Assembly (NCBI GenBank): GCA_964395915.1
Contig: CAYNDB010000034.1
Coordinates: 1-21,513 of the forward strand
Source of the DNA: CAYNDB01 sp964395915
GTDB taxonomy: Bacteria; Nitrospinota_A; UBA7883; JAJRTC01
Reading direction: 5' to 3'
Length of the DNA stretch: 21,513 bases
The notes below the pieces were generated by a model, which was not told where the DNA came from, made no database searches, and worked only from the letters and a program-made list of their open reading frames with translations. Position 1 is the first letter of the stretch; every line of letters begins with the position of its first letter. Below are positions 1-6,946 of the stretch, piece after piece. A program made the position numbers and the translations under genes.

Positions 1-575
1 CCTTTTTTTACCCATGCAGGCTCGAGGAAAAGCTTGCGGTATAAAATCTCGCCAAAGAAAAGAATGCCGATCAGAATATAGTTAATCGCTCCGGTGAAAA
101 CCGCCCAGTCAAGCATTGTCCGATAGAATGCGATGTAAACTACGGCAAGCATGTCGAGGAAAAAGAAAGCCGACCAGATGACCGTTACTTTCCTGGTGTA
201 GTTTATCTGGCCTTCCTCAAATCGCCCTTCGCTCATGGCAGAGGCGATTTTCTCTATAACCGAAGGAGGGGAAATAATCGAGTAGGTGAATATGGTAAAA
301 AGGACGAGGTTAATGAAGGCCGGTAATAGCTTGACCATGAGGATGTGTGGGAAAACCAGCCCAAGGATCATGTACGCCCCTATCAACGCGATGTTAGGCA
401 ATACGGTTGACCATAACCTTCTATCCCTGATAATCAGAGGCGCCCGTGATACCATCATCAGGGCAACCAGCGCCACGAATGCCGCATGGTATCCGGAACG
501 CGTAAATAGATAATAGACCAGAAACGGGGCCGCAACTAACGGAATGGTTGAAATCACTTTTGCGAACTTTGACAT
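1..575 (-). CDS. COG4648-type integral membrane protein, 3' end cut by window edge
   Basis: The minus frame opens with ATG at 575 (MSKFAKVISTIPLV...) and stays open through base 1, so the stop lies outside the window. About 191 residues are visible. They are strongly hydrophobic, with about six probable membrane segments, and end with the pattern W-x(6)-AINYILIGILFFGE-x-LYRK. That ending resembles the C-terminus of COG4648 membrane proteins. As established knowledge, COG4648 members lie in aryl-polyene and related fatty-acid-like gene clusters beside acyltransferases; their biochemical role is unknown. The visible length is close to what I expect for the family, so probably only a few residues are missing. 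The Shine-Dalgarno (a GGAAG-like stretch) is weak and far from the ATG. The gene is divergent from the radical SAM gene across 136 bp. The assignment rests on remembered family features, not on a search. Confidence 0.72.
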   Translation of the reverse strand, partial: MSKFAKVISTIPLVAAPFLVYYLFTRSGYHAAFVALVALMMVSRAPLIIRDRRLWSTVLPNIALIGAYMILGLVFPHILMVKLLPAFINLVLFTIFTYSIISPPSVIEKIASAMSEGRFEEGQINYTRKVTVIWSAFFFLDMLAVVYIAFYRTMLDWAVFTGAINYILIGILFFGEILYRKLFLEPAWVKK

Positions 576-711
576 GCTTATTAAATATGGCTTCCGGTTT
601 TCGGCCTATGATAACCTAAATTATGAAGCGCTATAAAACCATCGCCTGTTTCAATCGTCCCAGATTTATTCCGCCATTGCAAGCCGCCATGGTTTTCCTG
701 AGTTATCCTGG

Positions 712-2094
712 ATGAAAGCTTTAATAGTGGCCAGCAATCGGGAAAAATCTCCTTTTCCTGTGATTCCTGTAGGGGCGACCATAGTCGCCGAAATATGCGC
801 GTCTAATGGAATTGACGTTGAGTTTGTAGATATGTGTTTCTCCGAAACCCCGCTTGATGATCTGCGGGACGCGCTCGATAAAAACCCGGATTTTGTGGCG
901 ATTTCTTTCCGGAACCTTAATAACCACGATGGGACGGATCCTGTTTCGTACGTTCCATTTTTAAAGTCGATATCCATGATCGTCAGGGATCGGGGGATTC
1001 CATTATATATAGGCGGCTCGGCGGCCTCAATTGAACCACAAGAAATACTGGACGTAACTGGAGCGAACGCCGTGTATGCTGGGCAAGCGGACGGGTTTGT
1101 AAAGAGGCTTGTAGCCGGTAAACCATTGGAAGGCGTTATTATAGATGACATGGGCGAACCTTTCGTAAATGTCGATCTTGAGCGATGGGTCGATATAAAA
1201 AAATATCTTACGTATGAACGCTCTGTTCCAATTCGTCTCAAGCTCGGTTGTTCCTACAAATGCTCTTACTGTACTTATCCTGGTTTAGAAGGGAAAAGCT
1301 CGCATACAGGGGAGCTTGGCGCCCTGGAGTTATATTTGCGAAAATGGATCGACAGGGGTGTTGGCATTGATATTGTCGACTCAATATTCAACGAGCCTGA
1401 AGAATGGGCTATACGAACTCTCGAATCATTAATAGAAAAAGGCCTCGAAGGGTCTTATCACATATCAGCGTTTTCTCCGCGCGTAAGCGACTCTCGGATA
1501 CTCAAAGCGATGACACGCATCGGAGCGAATGTTGGAATGATCGGGATAGATTCCGGCTCTGACACAATGCTTGAGTCATACCGTAAGCCGTTCAGGATGG
1601 AGAAGGTCAACAGGTTTATGGAGATGCGCAAAGATCACGACCTGCGTTTTCTCTGGACCTTTATTCTGGGCGGGCCTTGTGAGACTGAAAAAACGCTTGA
1701 TGAATCGCTTAAATTTATCGACTCGCTTCCCGACACCGACGTGGCGTTCATAGTGTTCGGCGTCAGGGTATACAGGCAAACGCATTTATATAAACAAGCT
1801 ATAAAGGAAAATGCCATCAACAAGGACGACAGTCTTCTTAAACCAATATTTTATTTTTCAAAATCGCTGGACAGGTATAAAGCGGAACAAAGCATTTCCG
1901 ACTGGCAGGAAAATCGTGACAATGTGCTTACCGATAATGTTTCCAACAGTAAAGGTTATCTTGACACCCTCCAAATACTTAGCGAGCTTGAGGCGAGTAA
2001 AACGGGATGGGAAAACATTCCCACCATAAAAAGGCTGATGCGCAGAAGAGCCATTTTACGAAACAAAAAAGTGGCGGCTCGAGCCACTATCTGA
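712..2094 (+). CDS. B12-binding / radical SAM domain protein
   Basis: The 460-residue protein has an N-terminal Rossmann-like cobalamin-binding-type domain (about residues 1-135, starting MKALIVASNREKSPFPVIP) and then a radical SAM core. The core has the CX3CX2C [4Fe-4S] motif at C180, C184 and C187 (GCSYKCSYC). The classical DxHxxG cobalamin-ligating motif is not visible, so B12 may bind base-off without a His ligand, or not at all. Residues 67-71 read RNLNN, which recalls the RNxDN-like motif of the family named 'lipid biosynthesis B12-binding/radical SAM protein' (from memory). Such enzymes use a 5'-deoxyadenosyl radical for methylation or rearrangement of unactivated carbons; the substrate here is unknown. 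No in-frame ATG precedes 712 before the stop at 634-636, and the RBS is weak. The 3' end overlaps the convergent DUF218 gene by 8 bp. Confidence 0.85.
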   Translation: MKALIVASNREKSPFPVIPVGATIVAEICASNGIDVEFVDMCFSETPLDDLRDALDKNPDFVAISFRNLNNHDGTDPVSYVPFLKSISMIVRDRGIPLYIGGSAASIEPQEILDVTGANAVYAGQADGFVKRLVAGKPLEGVIIDDMGEPFVNVDLERWVDIKKYLTYERSVPIRLKLGCSYKCSYCTYPGLEGKSSHTGELGALELYLRKWIDRGVGIDIVDSIFNEPEEWAIRTLESLIEKGLEGSYHISAFSPRVSDSRILKAMTRIGANVGMIGIDSGSDTMLESYRKPFRMEKVNRFMEMRKDHDLRFLWTFILGGPCETEKTLDESLKFIDSLPDTDVAFIVFGVRVYRQTHLYKQAIKENAINKDDSLLKPIFYFSKSLDRYKAEQSISDWQENRDNVLTDNVSNSKGYLDTLQILSELEASKTGWENIPTIKRLMRRRAILRNKKVAARATI

Positions 2095-2779
2095 TTCTGC
2101 TTAGCATCTTTTTGTTATTAGTCGCTGTCGAGAAAATCATGCCGACGATATACCAATGCGTATAAAATGCTTCTACCACGATGTCCAGAACCGCTTTAGT
2201 GTTCAGCGTAAGCTTTTCTTCCGCTGGACAGAGAACATGCTTTATACCTAGTCCATTGGCCATTATGCCGCACCGCGCCAAATGGTAACGATTGGAAATA
2301 AGCGCGGGAGGCTCGGCGCTTTCACTCGCAATGATTTTCCTGGCCTCCTGAAGGTTCTCAAGAGTATGGCGTGATTTATCCTCCAAAAGTATGTTGTCTA
2401 CCGAAACATTTTTACTGACTAGATAATCGCGCCCGGCTTCAGCTTCCGTCATTTCATTTTCACCCCTGCGCCCGCCCACAATTAAAATTCTGTTGTCAGC
2501 TGAATTTGAATACAGCGACAACGCTCTGTCCAACCGAAGCTTGTAATCATGGCTTATCCCTCCGTCATCAAGACGTTTGCCGAGCGTCACCAGAACATGG
2601 AAACGCTCATCGGCCTTCCAGGGGCTTTTTGCTATACGGTATGTGTAGAAGAGAGCGCCAATAAAAGAAAAACCCGCTGTGAGTATTGTTACGACGCCCG
2701 AAAGGAACAGCATGGCAATTCCATCCAGGCCAGCTATTGAAAACTGGTTGCGTGAATGTCCTGTTTTCTCATCGCTCAT
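2087..2779 (-). CDS. DUF218 (SanA/YdcF/ElyC-like) membrane-anchored protein
   Basis: The 230-residue protein has one strong N-terminal membrane segment (about residues 16-46) and a cytoplasmic- or periplasmic-facing DUF218 domain (about 60-200). DUF218 hallmarks are visible: VTLGKRLDDGG, a run of basic residues before the ALSLY helix, ILIVGGRRGENEMTEAEAG, the ILLEDKSRHTLENL segment (usually E-x-x-S-x-x-T-x-E-N), and LISNRYHLAR. A second hydrophobic stretch lies near the C-terminus (about 195-217). DUF218 proteins such as SanA and ElyC have been linked to envelope integrity and peptidoglycan or undecaprenyl carrier metabolism; the chemistry is unsettled. The ATG has no evident Shine-Dalgarno. 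It overlaps the TGA of a 32-codon upstream ORF as ATGA, which suggests translational coupling. The 3' end overlaps the radical SAM gene convergently by 8 bp. Confidence 0.85.
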   Translation of the reverse strand: MSDEKTGHSRNQFSIAGLDGIAMLFLSGVVTILTAGFSFIGALFYTYRIAKSPWKADERFHVLVTLGKRLDDGGISHDYKLRLDRALSLYSNSADNRILIVGGRRGENEMTEAEAGRDYLVSKNVSVDNILLEDKSRHTLENLQEARKIIASESAEPPALISNRYHLARCGIMANGLGIKHVLCPAEEKLTLNTKAVLDIVVEAFYTHWYIVGMIFSTATNNKKMLSRIR

Positions 2780-2874
2780 AGTGAAAAGTCAATCCGGGCT
2801 CTCGGATATCTTTCTTTAAAAAACTGAATATTCCCGCTCCAATCGCTAGTTGTGAGATTTATTCCTCCAGCCAT
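2776..2874 (-). CDS. Possible 32-aa ORF, partial duplicate of the DUF2786 gene's 3' region
   Basis: An ATG at 2874 opens a 32-codon frame ending in TGA at 2778-2776, overlapping the start of the DUF218 gene by 3 bases (ATGA). A purine-rich GAAGAG precedes the ATG. The product contains FKERYPRAR, matching FKKRYPRVR near the C-terminus of the neighbouring SprT-like/DUF2786 protein. At DNA level 2794-2820 and 3051-3077 agree at 23 of 27 positions. The frame is also open upstream as far as a stop near 2966, without a good start. It may be a short leader peptide, or a scrap left from duplication of the upstream gene. Expression is not shown. Confidence 0.35.
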   Translation of the reverse strand: MAGGINLTTSDWSGNIQFFKERYPRARIDFSL

Positions 2875-2915
2875 CTCTTCAGTATCGTATTTTCTGTCGG
2901 GCTCTGAGACTATCT

Positions 2916-4004
2916 CTATCTCCCGTTCAGAAGGCGGCCACCAAACCCTGAGCTGTTTTCGATTCCCTTATTAATGACAAGGTTCTTTCCCGCCTTTCCG
3001 CCAGCGTTGGATATGGCCCTGGAGCTTTGTGAAAAGCCGCTTTGCACAGTCCGGACTCTCGGATATCTCTTCTTAAAATAGTGAGCGAGGAGAGGATCGC
3101 CTTTCCACACAAGAGCGCTAACGCCAGAGCTTTTCGAATTGTCATCCAGTTTATGGTAGAAACTGTCCAGGAGAGAGTTGATAAATGTTCTCCGATGCCA
3201 ATTGCCCGAAATGTTGTTGTCACGCTTATGCTTGTTCCACAAAACTTCAGAAATATTAAGAAGGTAATTAAAAACATATTCGGCCATTTGCACGTTTGCG
3301 GCGACACCGGATATCTCGAGAATCGTCCCTGATGTATCGGTAGCGGAATCGTACCCGTCAATCCAGATGCTTTCCACAAAGAAAAACTTTGTGATGATTG
3401 CGCTGGCGATTGATTTGGCTGGATTTTTTCGCCCAATAGCGCCGATCTGTTTGTGAACATATGGCCGCGCGGCGTCCATTTCGAGAATGGACAAGTTATA
3501 CTTTAGAAGCAAAGCGCTGGCTTTGTTAATCGCAAGTTCCGCTTCATGCTCGTTATCACTTTGCGCAAGCGATAATAGCTTCTGAACTTTATTGAGAATA
3601 CCAGAATTGTCAGGCTCATACCCTTCCGCTCTTTGTCGAGACCATTCGGAAATATCGCCCGTCGCCCTATGGTAAATTCCGCGCTCTATACAAATTCTCT
3701 TAAACGTGGCTCCATGAGGAGGCTCGTTGTGAACCCTCAGAACTTCATCGACATACTGGTGAACCATTTCATGGTATAGAATTTCACAGACATCTTGCCA
3801 CGGACGATCTTTAATCAATTGAACGCTAAGAGCCAAAGTCCTTGACGATCCTCCCTTCCAATACCCTAAACGCTTCCTTGAATCGGACAGGATAAAGCTG
3901 GGAGACCTCATGGAATTTTTGAAATATCGATCATTTGCGAGCTTCCACTCAATCATCAACCGCCTGATCCAGGCGTTTTGAAGTTTTGCGCTGATGTTTA
4001 TCAT
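2916..4004 (-). CDS. SprT-like zinc metalloprotease-type protein with DUF2786 domain
   Basis: With the start chosen at 4004 the protein has 362 residues. An N-terminal SprT-like domain carries the HExxH motif HEMVH (residues 78-82) and a downstream His in PPHGATFK (H97) as probable third zinc ligand. A DUF2786 segment follows (about 136-177: KVQKLLSLA, then NEHEAELAINKA and LLKYNL), then a longer DUF2786-family C-terminal region. SprT/SPRTN proteins are linked to DNA-protein crosslink repair; DUF2786 is of unknown function but occurs in phage and accessory regions. The frame is open up to an ATG at 4298. That longer form would run antisense through the start of the next gene and over a good plus-strand promoter, and it adds only low-quality sequence, so an internal start (4004, or 3956 after AGGCGG) is more likely. 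The remains of a duplicated 3' end lie just downstream. Confidence 0.75.
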   Translation of the reverse strand: MINISAKLQNAWIRRLMIEWKLANDRYFKNSMRSPSFILSDSRKRLGYWKGGSSRTLALSVQLIKDRPWQDVCEILYHEMVHQYVDEVLRVHNEPPHGATFKRICIERGIYHRATGDISEWSRQRAEGYEPDNSGILNKVQKLLSLAQSDNEHEAELAINKASALLLKYNLSILEMDAARPYVHKQIGAIGRKNPAKSIASAIITKFFFVESIWIDGYDSATDTSGTILEISGVAANVQMAEYVFNYLLNISEVLWNKHKRDNNISGNWHRRTFINSLLDSFYHKLDDNSKSSGVSALVWKGDPLLAHYFKKRYPRVRTVQSGFSQSSRAISNAGGKAGKNLVINKGIENSSGFGGRLLNGR

Positions 4005-4121
4005 TTCCCTGAGAAAGATATCACAAAGGTAGCTTACACCAACATAAAACAGGTGTAGTGTAACAATGCGGACAAAGCGCAAGGACAGAGTTGATTTACT
4101 ATTATGCGAATGATCCCGCAT

Positions 4122-4130
4122 TGCTATAAT
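4122..4130 (+). promoter_or_regulatory. Extended -10 promoter for the MalT-type remnant gene
   Basis: TGCTATAAT is a perfect extended -10 (TGn followed by TATAAT) on the plus strand, 76 bases before the ATG at 4207. No clear -35 is seen, as is usual for extended -10 promoters. It sits in the interval between the divergent SprT-like gene and the MalT-type remnant. This is sequence inspection only; no transcription start is known. Confidence 0.5.
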
Positions 4131-4206
4131 ATAGGTATAGTCATTGAGGGCATTTCTATATTCTTGGTCGTATATAGTTTCATCCTGACACATAAACAGG
4201 AGTGAC

Positions 4207-4812
4207 ATGGCGCGCTCAGGCGATAGGAAATCGAAGGGGAAAAAGACAACCGCTGCAGCCAGTTCCAAGGCTTCCAGGAGTTTGATGAGCCTCGCCAAGA
4301 TAACAAAACCTCATCTTGTAAATGTGTATCACCGAACCCGTCTGTTCAAACTGCTCGATTCCTCCCGTAAAAAACATTCCATTATATGGCTCAAGGGTCC
4401 GCCCGGCTCCGGCAAGACCACGCTTGCCGCTTCATATATCGAAAAGAAGAATAAAAAGAAGCGGGACGTGTTGCTGAAAACCTGCTTTTTAAAAAGAATA
4501 ACGCCTGAAATAGCGCAAAAAATAACCGGATTTAAAGACTCTCAAAATATATTGTCTGACCTGGCAAAGAGAAACTATTTCATAGTAAATTATAATAACG
4601 CTAATGGTGATTACGAATTTCATCCTTTATTTCGTGAATTTCTGCTGGATAGAGCTAAATCGACAATGAGCCTTTCCTTTTTAAAAGATATTCAATCGAC
4701 AGCTTCCAGCCTCATGGAGGAATTTGGATATATTGAAGACGCTGTGGATATATCTGAAGCGCTCAGAAAACTAATCAATAAACCGGAAAAAAGAGGCGTG
4801 GACAATAATTGA
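4207..4812 (+). CDS. Internally deleted and truncated MalT/LuxR-type STAND ATPase remnant
   Basis: The 201-residue ORF has a strong AGGAG Shine-Dalgarno (4198-4202). A basic N-terminus leads into LAKITKPHLVNVYHRTRL and a Walker A motif, GPPGSGKTT (64-72), as at the start of MalT-like or BTAD-type regulator ATPases. Right after a Lys-rich stretch (KKNKKKRD, 80-87) the sequence jumps to LLKTCFLKRITPEIA and then YEFHPLFREFLLDRA (135-149). In this family those segments lie well downstream, in the winged-helix/arm part. The Walker B, sensor and most of the NTPase core are therefore missing. The expected long TPR/HTH C-terminus is also absent; the ORF stops at 4812. The reading frame is kept across the deletion. 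Most likely a decayed regulator, though expression as a small protein is possible. It is followed at once by a lipoprotein gene. Confidence 0.7.
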   Translation: MARSGDRKSKGKKTTAAASSKASRSLMSLAKITKPHLVNVYHRTRLFKLLDSSRKKHSIIWLKGPPGSGKTTLAASYIEKKNKKKRDVLLKTCFLKRITPEIAQKITGFKDSQNILSDLAKRNYFIVNYNNANGDYEFHPLFREFLLDRAKSTMSLSFLKDIQSTASSLMEEFGYIEDAVDISEALRKLINKPEKRGVDNN

Positions 4813-4823
4813 AAGGAAACATC

Positions 4824-5783
4824 ATGAAAAAGAGAGCGCTAACGGTGATTGCATTATGTTCGTTTGGATTTATCCTGATATTCGCTTCCTGCGGTGGCGG
4901 CGGTGGGGGTGGAGGCGGAACGACCGCGGCCGCCCCCAGCGGCGACTCATCGAACCCATTCGTCGGAACTTGGCAAGCGGAATCTGTAGGAGGCGCCGCC
5001 GTAAGCGAACCGATAACTGTTATTTTCACCAATACGGAATATACATGGAGTTCGAGCTGTTCCGAATCGGGAACGTATTCATACACTGATACAGAGGTCA
5101 CCTTCATCAAAAAAGATGGTACGTGCGACCCTAGCGTCGGGCGGGCTTCTACACAAGCTTATAGAAAATCGTATGCATACTTCTACGAGTCATCGGGGCC
5201 ATACCTGCGTATAAATAAACCGTTCGTCATCACTGCGGGTGACGGCGAGCTTGTGATGAAAAAAGTTGGAGGGAATAGTGGAGCCTTCAACCCCAACCAG
5301 CGGTATGTCACCATTTCTTATCAGGAGATGTACAACATTGATGAAGGGTCGGTTTTTACATCGGGAATAATTCAATGGGGTGGCGCGATTTTAGTAAACA
5401 TAAACGGCGGCAAGATTGCAGGCAACGGAACGCTCGAATACATTAGCTCGGAAAATCAAATACCAACTGGTTGCGAAGTCATGAACACAGCTGAGGTCTC
5501 TGTGGAAATATGGGGTGACCTCTACAAGGACATTTGCGAGGTGGTTTTAACGGTGAAGGAAACCTGGCCCGCTATGACTGAAAAACGTTGTAGCAGCGTG
5601 CCTTTAGTACTTCCCTCAGCCGCCAAAAACGAACAGGTTTATACGTGGACGATCGATGGAAGCGCCGATTATGCTTATGAGACTGTATATAAAAGTGGTG
5701 TTCCCCTTATGCAGGAAGGCGCGAGCTCCACAGTGTATGTTAATTACGTCATGCTCGGCATGAGTGTGGCGGACTGTGATTGA
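4824..5783 (+). CDS. Lipoprotein with nine-Gly linker and lipocalin-like domain
   Basis: The start at 4824 is preferred over an upstream TTG (4809): it has an AAAGGA Shine-Dalgarno at 4812-4817 and begins directly with a signal peptide (MKKRALTVIALCSFGFILIF). The lipobox is FASC with lipidated Cys23, followed by nine glycines and a Ser/Thr/Ala/Pro linker. From about residue 45 the chain reads NPFVGTW, with ESGTYSYTDTEVTFI further on, a pattern of small lipocalin-like beta domains. The rest (about 130-319) is not recognised; it contains several Cys that could form disulfides. The protein is probably anchored in the outer membrane or periplasm. It begins 11 bp after the regulator remnant and may share its transcript. 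Its 3' end meets the next lipoprotein gene. Confidence 0.75.
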   Translation: MKKRALTVIALCSFGFILIFASCGGGGGGGGGTTAAAPSGDSSNPFVGTWQAESVGGAAVSEPITVIFTNTEYTWSSSCSESGTYSYTDTEVTFIKKDGTCDPSVGRASTQAYRKSYAYFYESSGPYLRINKPFVITAGDGELVMKKVGGNSGAFNPNQRYVTISYQEMYNIDEGSVFTSGIIQWGGAILVNINGGKIAGNGTLEYISSENQIPTGCEVMNTAEVSVEIWGDLYKDICEVVLTVKETWPAMTEKRCSSVPLVLPSAAKNEQVYTWTIDGSADYAYETVYKSGVPLMQEGASSTVYVNYVMLGMSVADCD

Positions 5784-6538
5784 TACTGCAGGAGGTCGCT
5801 GTAGTATATAAGCGAAGAAGAAAGGCGAAAACCGTTTTTGCTGCGGTTCTGATCGCTATTCTGGCGTCGATCTCTCAGTTCTCCGCTTGCGCTTCGGGGG
5901 GAAGTGATAACGGCGGATCGGAAGCGGTGTATGAAAGTAGCGACCCGGTAAACACAGAACTGATTAGAAACTTCAAACTGCCGATTCCTCTTTTCTCATC
6001 CGAAAGCGCATGGCGGCAAAAGGCGTCCAGCGCCGCTGTCCTGTCCAATAGCGAAGCTATCATCGCTTATACCTATTCTGTCCTCACAGGAAACGAAGCC
6101 GGTCTCGTTAGTACAAACGCTGTCAATTTCCCTTTTATTCACCTGAATTATGATGAATACACCGTCCCTCTGTTTCTCGCCGGTTCGGGAACATCCGACG
6201 TTCTTTTATGCCAGTATGACGGAGAACGCCAATGGCCGAACGAAAAATTCGGTGGAGATTTAGATATTGGCGGGCCTGTTTCTATTCCAACGCCTGCCGG
6301 AACAATACGTCCGGCTGAACCTGTAGGTACTGATTCTGATGGGTGGCTCACACTTTATCATCCGGGCGCTGGCATGGTCTACGATTTCCGGCAGGCCACC
6401 ACGCAACGCAATGGAGAATGCCAAAGCCTGGGAGCGGGATATGAGGGGGACTCCCTTATTGAAGCCGGTTACGCTGATTTTTTAATCTCCAACGGATCAA
6501 CATCCGACTTTGATATTGTAACTGGCGCGTCGAGATAG
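5780..6538 (+). CDS. Second lipoprotein gene, start codon doubtful, probably truncated
   Basis: The frame encodes a basic N-terminus (YKRRRKAK), a hydrophobic segment and the lipobox FSAC (Cys37 counted from TTG 5780), then a Gly/Ser linker and an unrecognised exported domain with NFKLPIPLF, HLNYDEYTVPLF and TLYHPGAGMVYDF. The only canonical start is TTG at 5780, overlapping the previous stop as TTGA. A perfect AGGAGG lies downstream of it (5790-5795), 8 nt before an in-frame GTA (5804) where a normal signal peptide would begin. I infer that a GTG or ATG start has mutated to GTA. From memory, related secreted proteins continue well past the DFLISNG segment, so the abrupt end at 6538 looks like a 3' truncation. 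Function unknown. It may be a pseudogene or depend on coupled translation from TTG. Confidence 0.55.
   Translation: MILQEVAVVYKRRRKAKTVFAAVLIAILASISQFSACASGGSDNGGSEAVYESSDPVNTELIRNFKLPIPLFSSESAWRQKASSAAVLSNSEAIIAYTYSVLTGNEAGLVSTNAVNFPFIHLNYDEYTVPLFLAGSGTSDVLLCQYDGERQWPNEKFGGDLDIGGPVSIPTPAGTIRPAEPVGTDSDGWLTLYHPGAGMVYDFRQATTQRNGECQSLGAGYEGDSLIEAGYADFLISNGSTSDFDIVTGASR
5790..5795 (+). promoter_or_regulatory. Perfect Shine-Dalgarno without a start codon
   Basis: AGGAGG is followed after 8 nt by GTA (5804) in the lipoprotein frame. No ATG, GTG or TTG lies at usable distance in any frame; a CTG at 5799 meets TAG at once. This suggests loss of the original start codon of the second lipoprotein gene. 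Confidence 0.5.
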
Positions 6539-6619
6539 TTTTCTATGCGCGATTACACAGGAATTACACATGAGGGGAAATGGTCGGGAATTGCTTAGTG
6601 TCTAACACCTTGAATATTA

Positions 6620-6695
6620 TGGTGCCGAGGGACGGAATCGAACCGCCGACACGAGGATTTTCAGTCCACTGCTCTACCGACTGAGCTACCTCGGC
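6620..6695 (-). tRNA. tRNA-Phe (anticodon GAA)
   Basis: The 76-nt gene folds as a full cloverleaf. The acceptor stem GCCGAGG pairs with CCTCGGC, the anticodon loop is CTGAAAA (GAA), the T arm is GGCGG-TTCGATT-CCGTC, and the 3' CCA is encoded. Position 28-42 in the anticodon stem is a T-T mismatch. It is last of three tRNA genes in one direction, and its 3' end faces the decayed accessory region. Confidence 0.95.
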
Positions 6696-6706
6696 GCCAA
6701 TAAATA

Positions 6707-6782
6707 TGGCGTCCCCAGCGGGAGTCGAACCCGCGTTGCCGCCGTGAAAGGGCAGTGTCCTGGGCCACTAGACGATGGGGAC
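6707..6782 (-). tRNA. tRNA-Glu (anticodon TTC)
   Basis: The 76-nt gene has acceptor stem GTCCCCA paired with TGGGGAC, anticodon loop CTTTCAC with TTC, a T arm with GTTCGAC, discriminator G and an encoded CCA. It lies 11 bp from tRNA-Phe and 18 bp from tRNA-Lys. Charged tRNA-Glu is also the entry substrate of C5-pathway haem synthesis, in which the nearby hemB acts, but the adjacency need not be functional. Confidence 0.95.
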
Positions 6783-6800
6783 GTGGCATACATTCATTTT

Positions 6801-6876
6801 TGGTGAGCCGCGCAGGACTCGAACCTGCGACCCACTGCTTAAAAGGCAGTTGCTCTACCACCTGAGCTAGCGGCCC
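6801..6876 (-). tRNA. tRNA-Lys (anticodon TTT)
   Basis: The 76-nt gene has acceptor stem GGGCCGC paired with GCGGCTC (one G-T pair), anticodon loop CTTTTAA (TTT), T arm GCAGG-TTCGAGT-CCTGC, and encoded CCA. It is the first gene of the three-tRNA unit, with a promoter just upstream. Confidence 0.95.
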
Positions 6877-6893
6877 ACACGAAAAAGAGACGG

Positions 6894-6922
6894 ATGATAT
6901 CACACCGTTACACATATTTCAA
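6894..6922 (-). promoter_or_regulatory. Sigma70-type promoter of the tRNA-Lys-Glu-Phe unit
   Basis: Read on the minus strand, TTGAAA (6922-6917), a 17-bp spacer and TATCAT (6899-6894) form a good housekeeping promoter. The -10 ends 17 bp before the 5' end of tRNA-Lys, and the stretch after it (CCGTCTC) is GC-rich, as in many stable-RNA promoters. An inverted repeat GGATGAT/ATCATCC (6892-6898 and 6922-6928) brackets it. Confidence 0.65.
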
Positions 6923-6946
6923 TCATCCCGTTTCCAGGAGTCCCTC

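Noticed and set aside
666..1241. 191-codon minus frame over the radical SAM gene
   Set aside because: Antisense shadow; Ser/Thr-rich product without recognisable features, while the plus frame has CX3CX2C.
4005..4298. N-terminal extension of the SprT-like ORF up to ATG 4298
   Set aside because: It would run through the start region, RBS and extended -10 promoter of the opposite gene and adds no domain-like sequence; an internal start is preferred.
6550..6572. Direct repeat ATTACACA with 3-nt spacer after the lipoprotein gene
   Set aside because: Only two short copies; not a CRISPR or an attachment repeat, and it does not match the tRNA-Phe 3' end.
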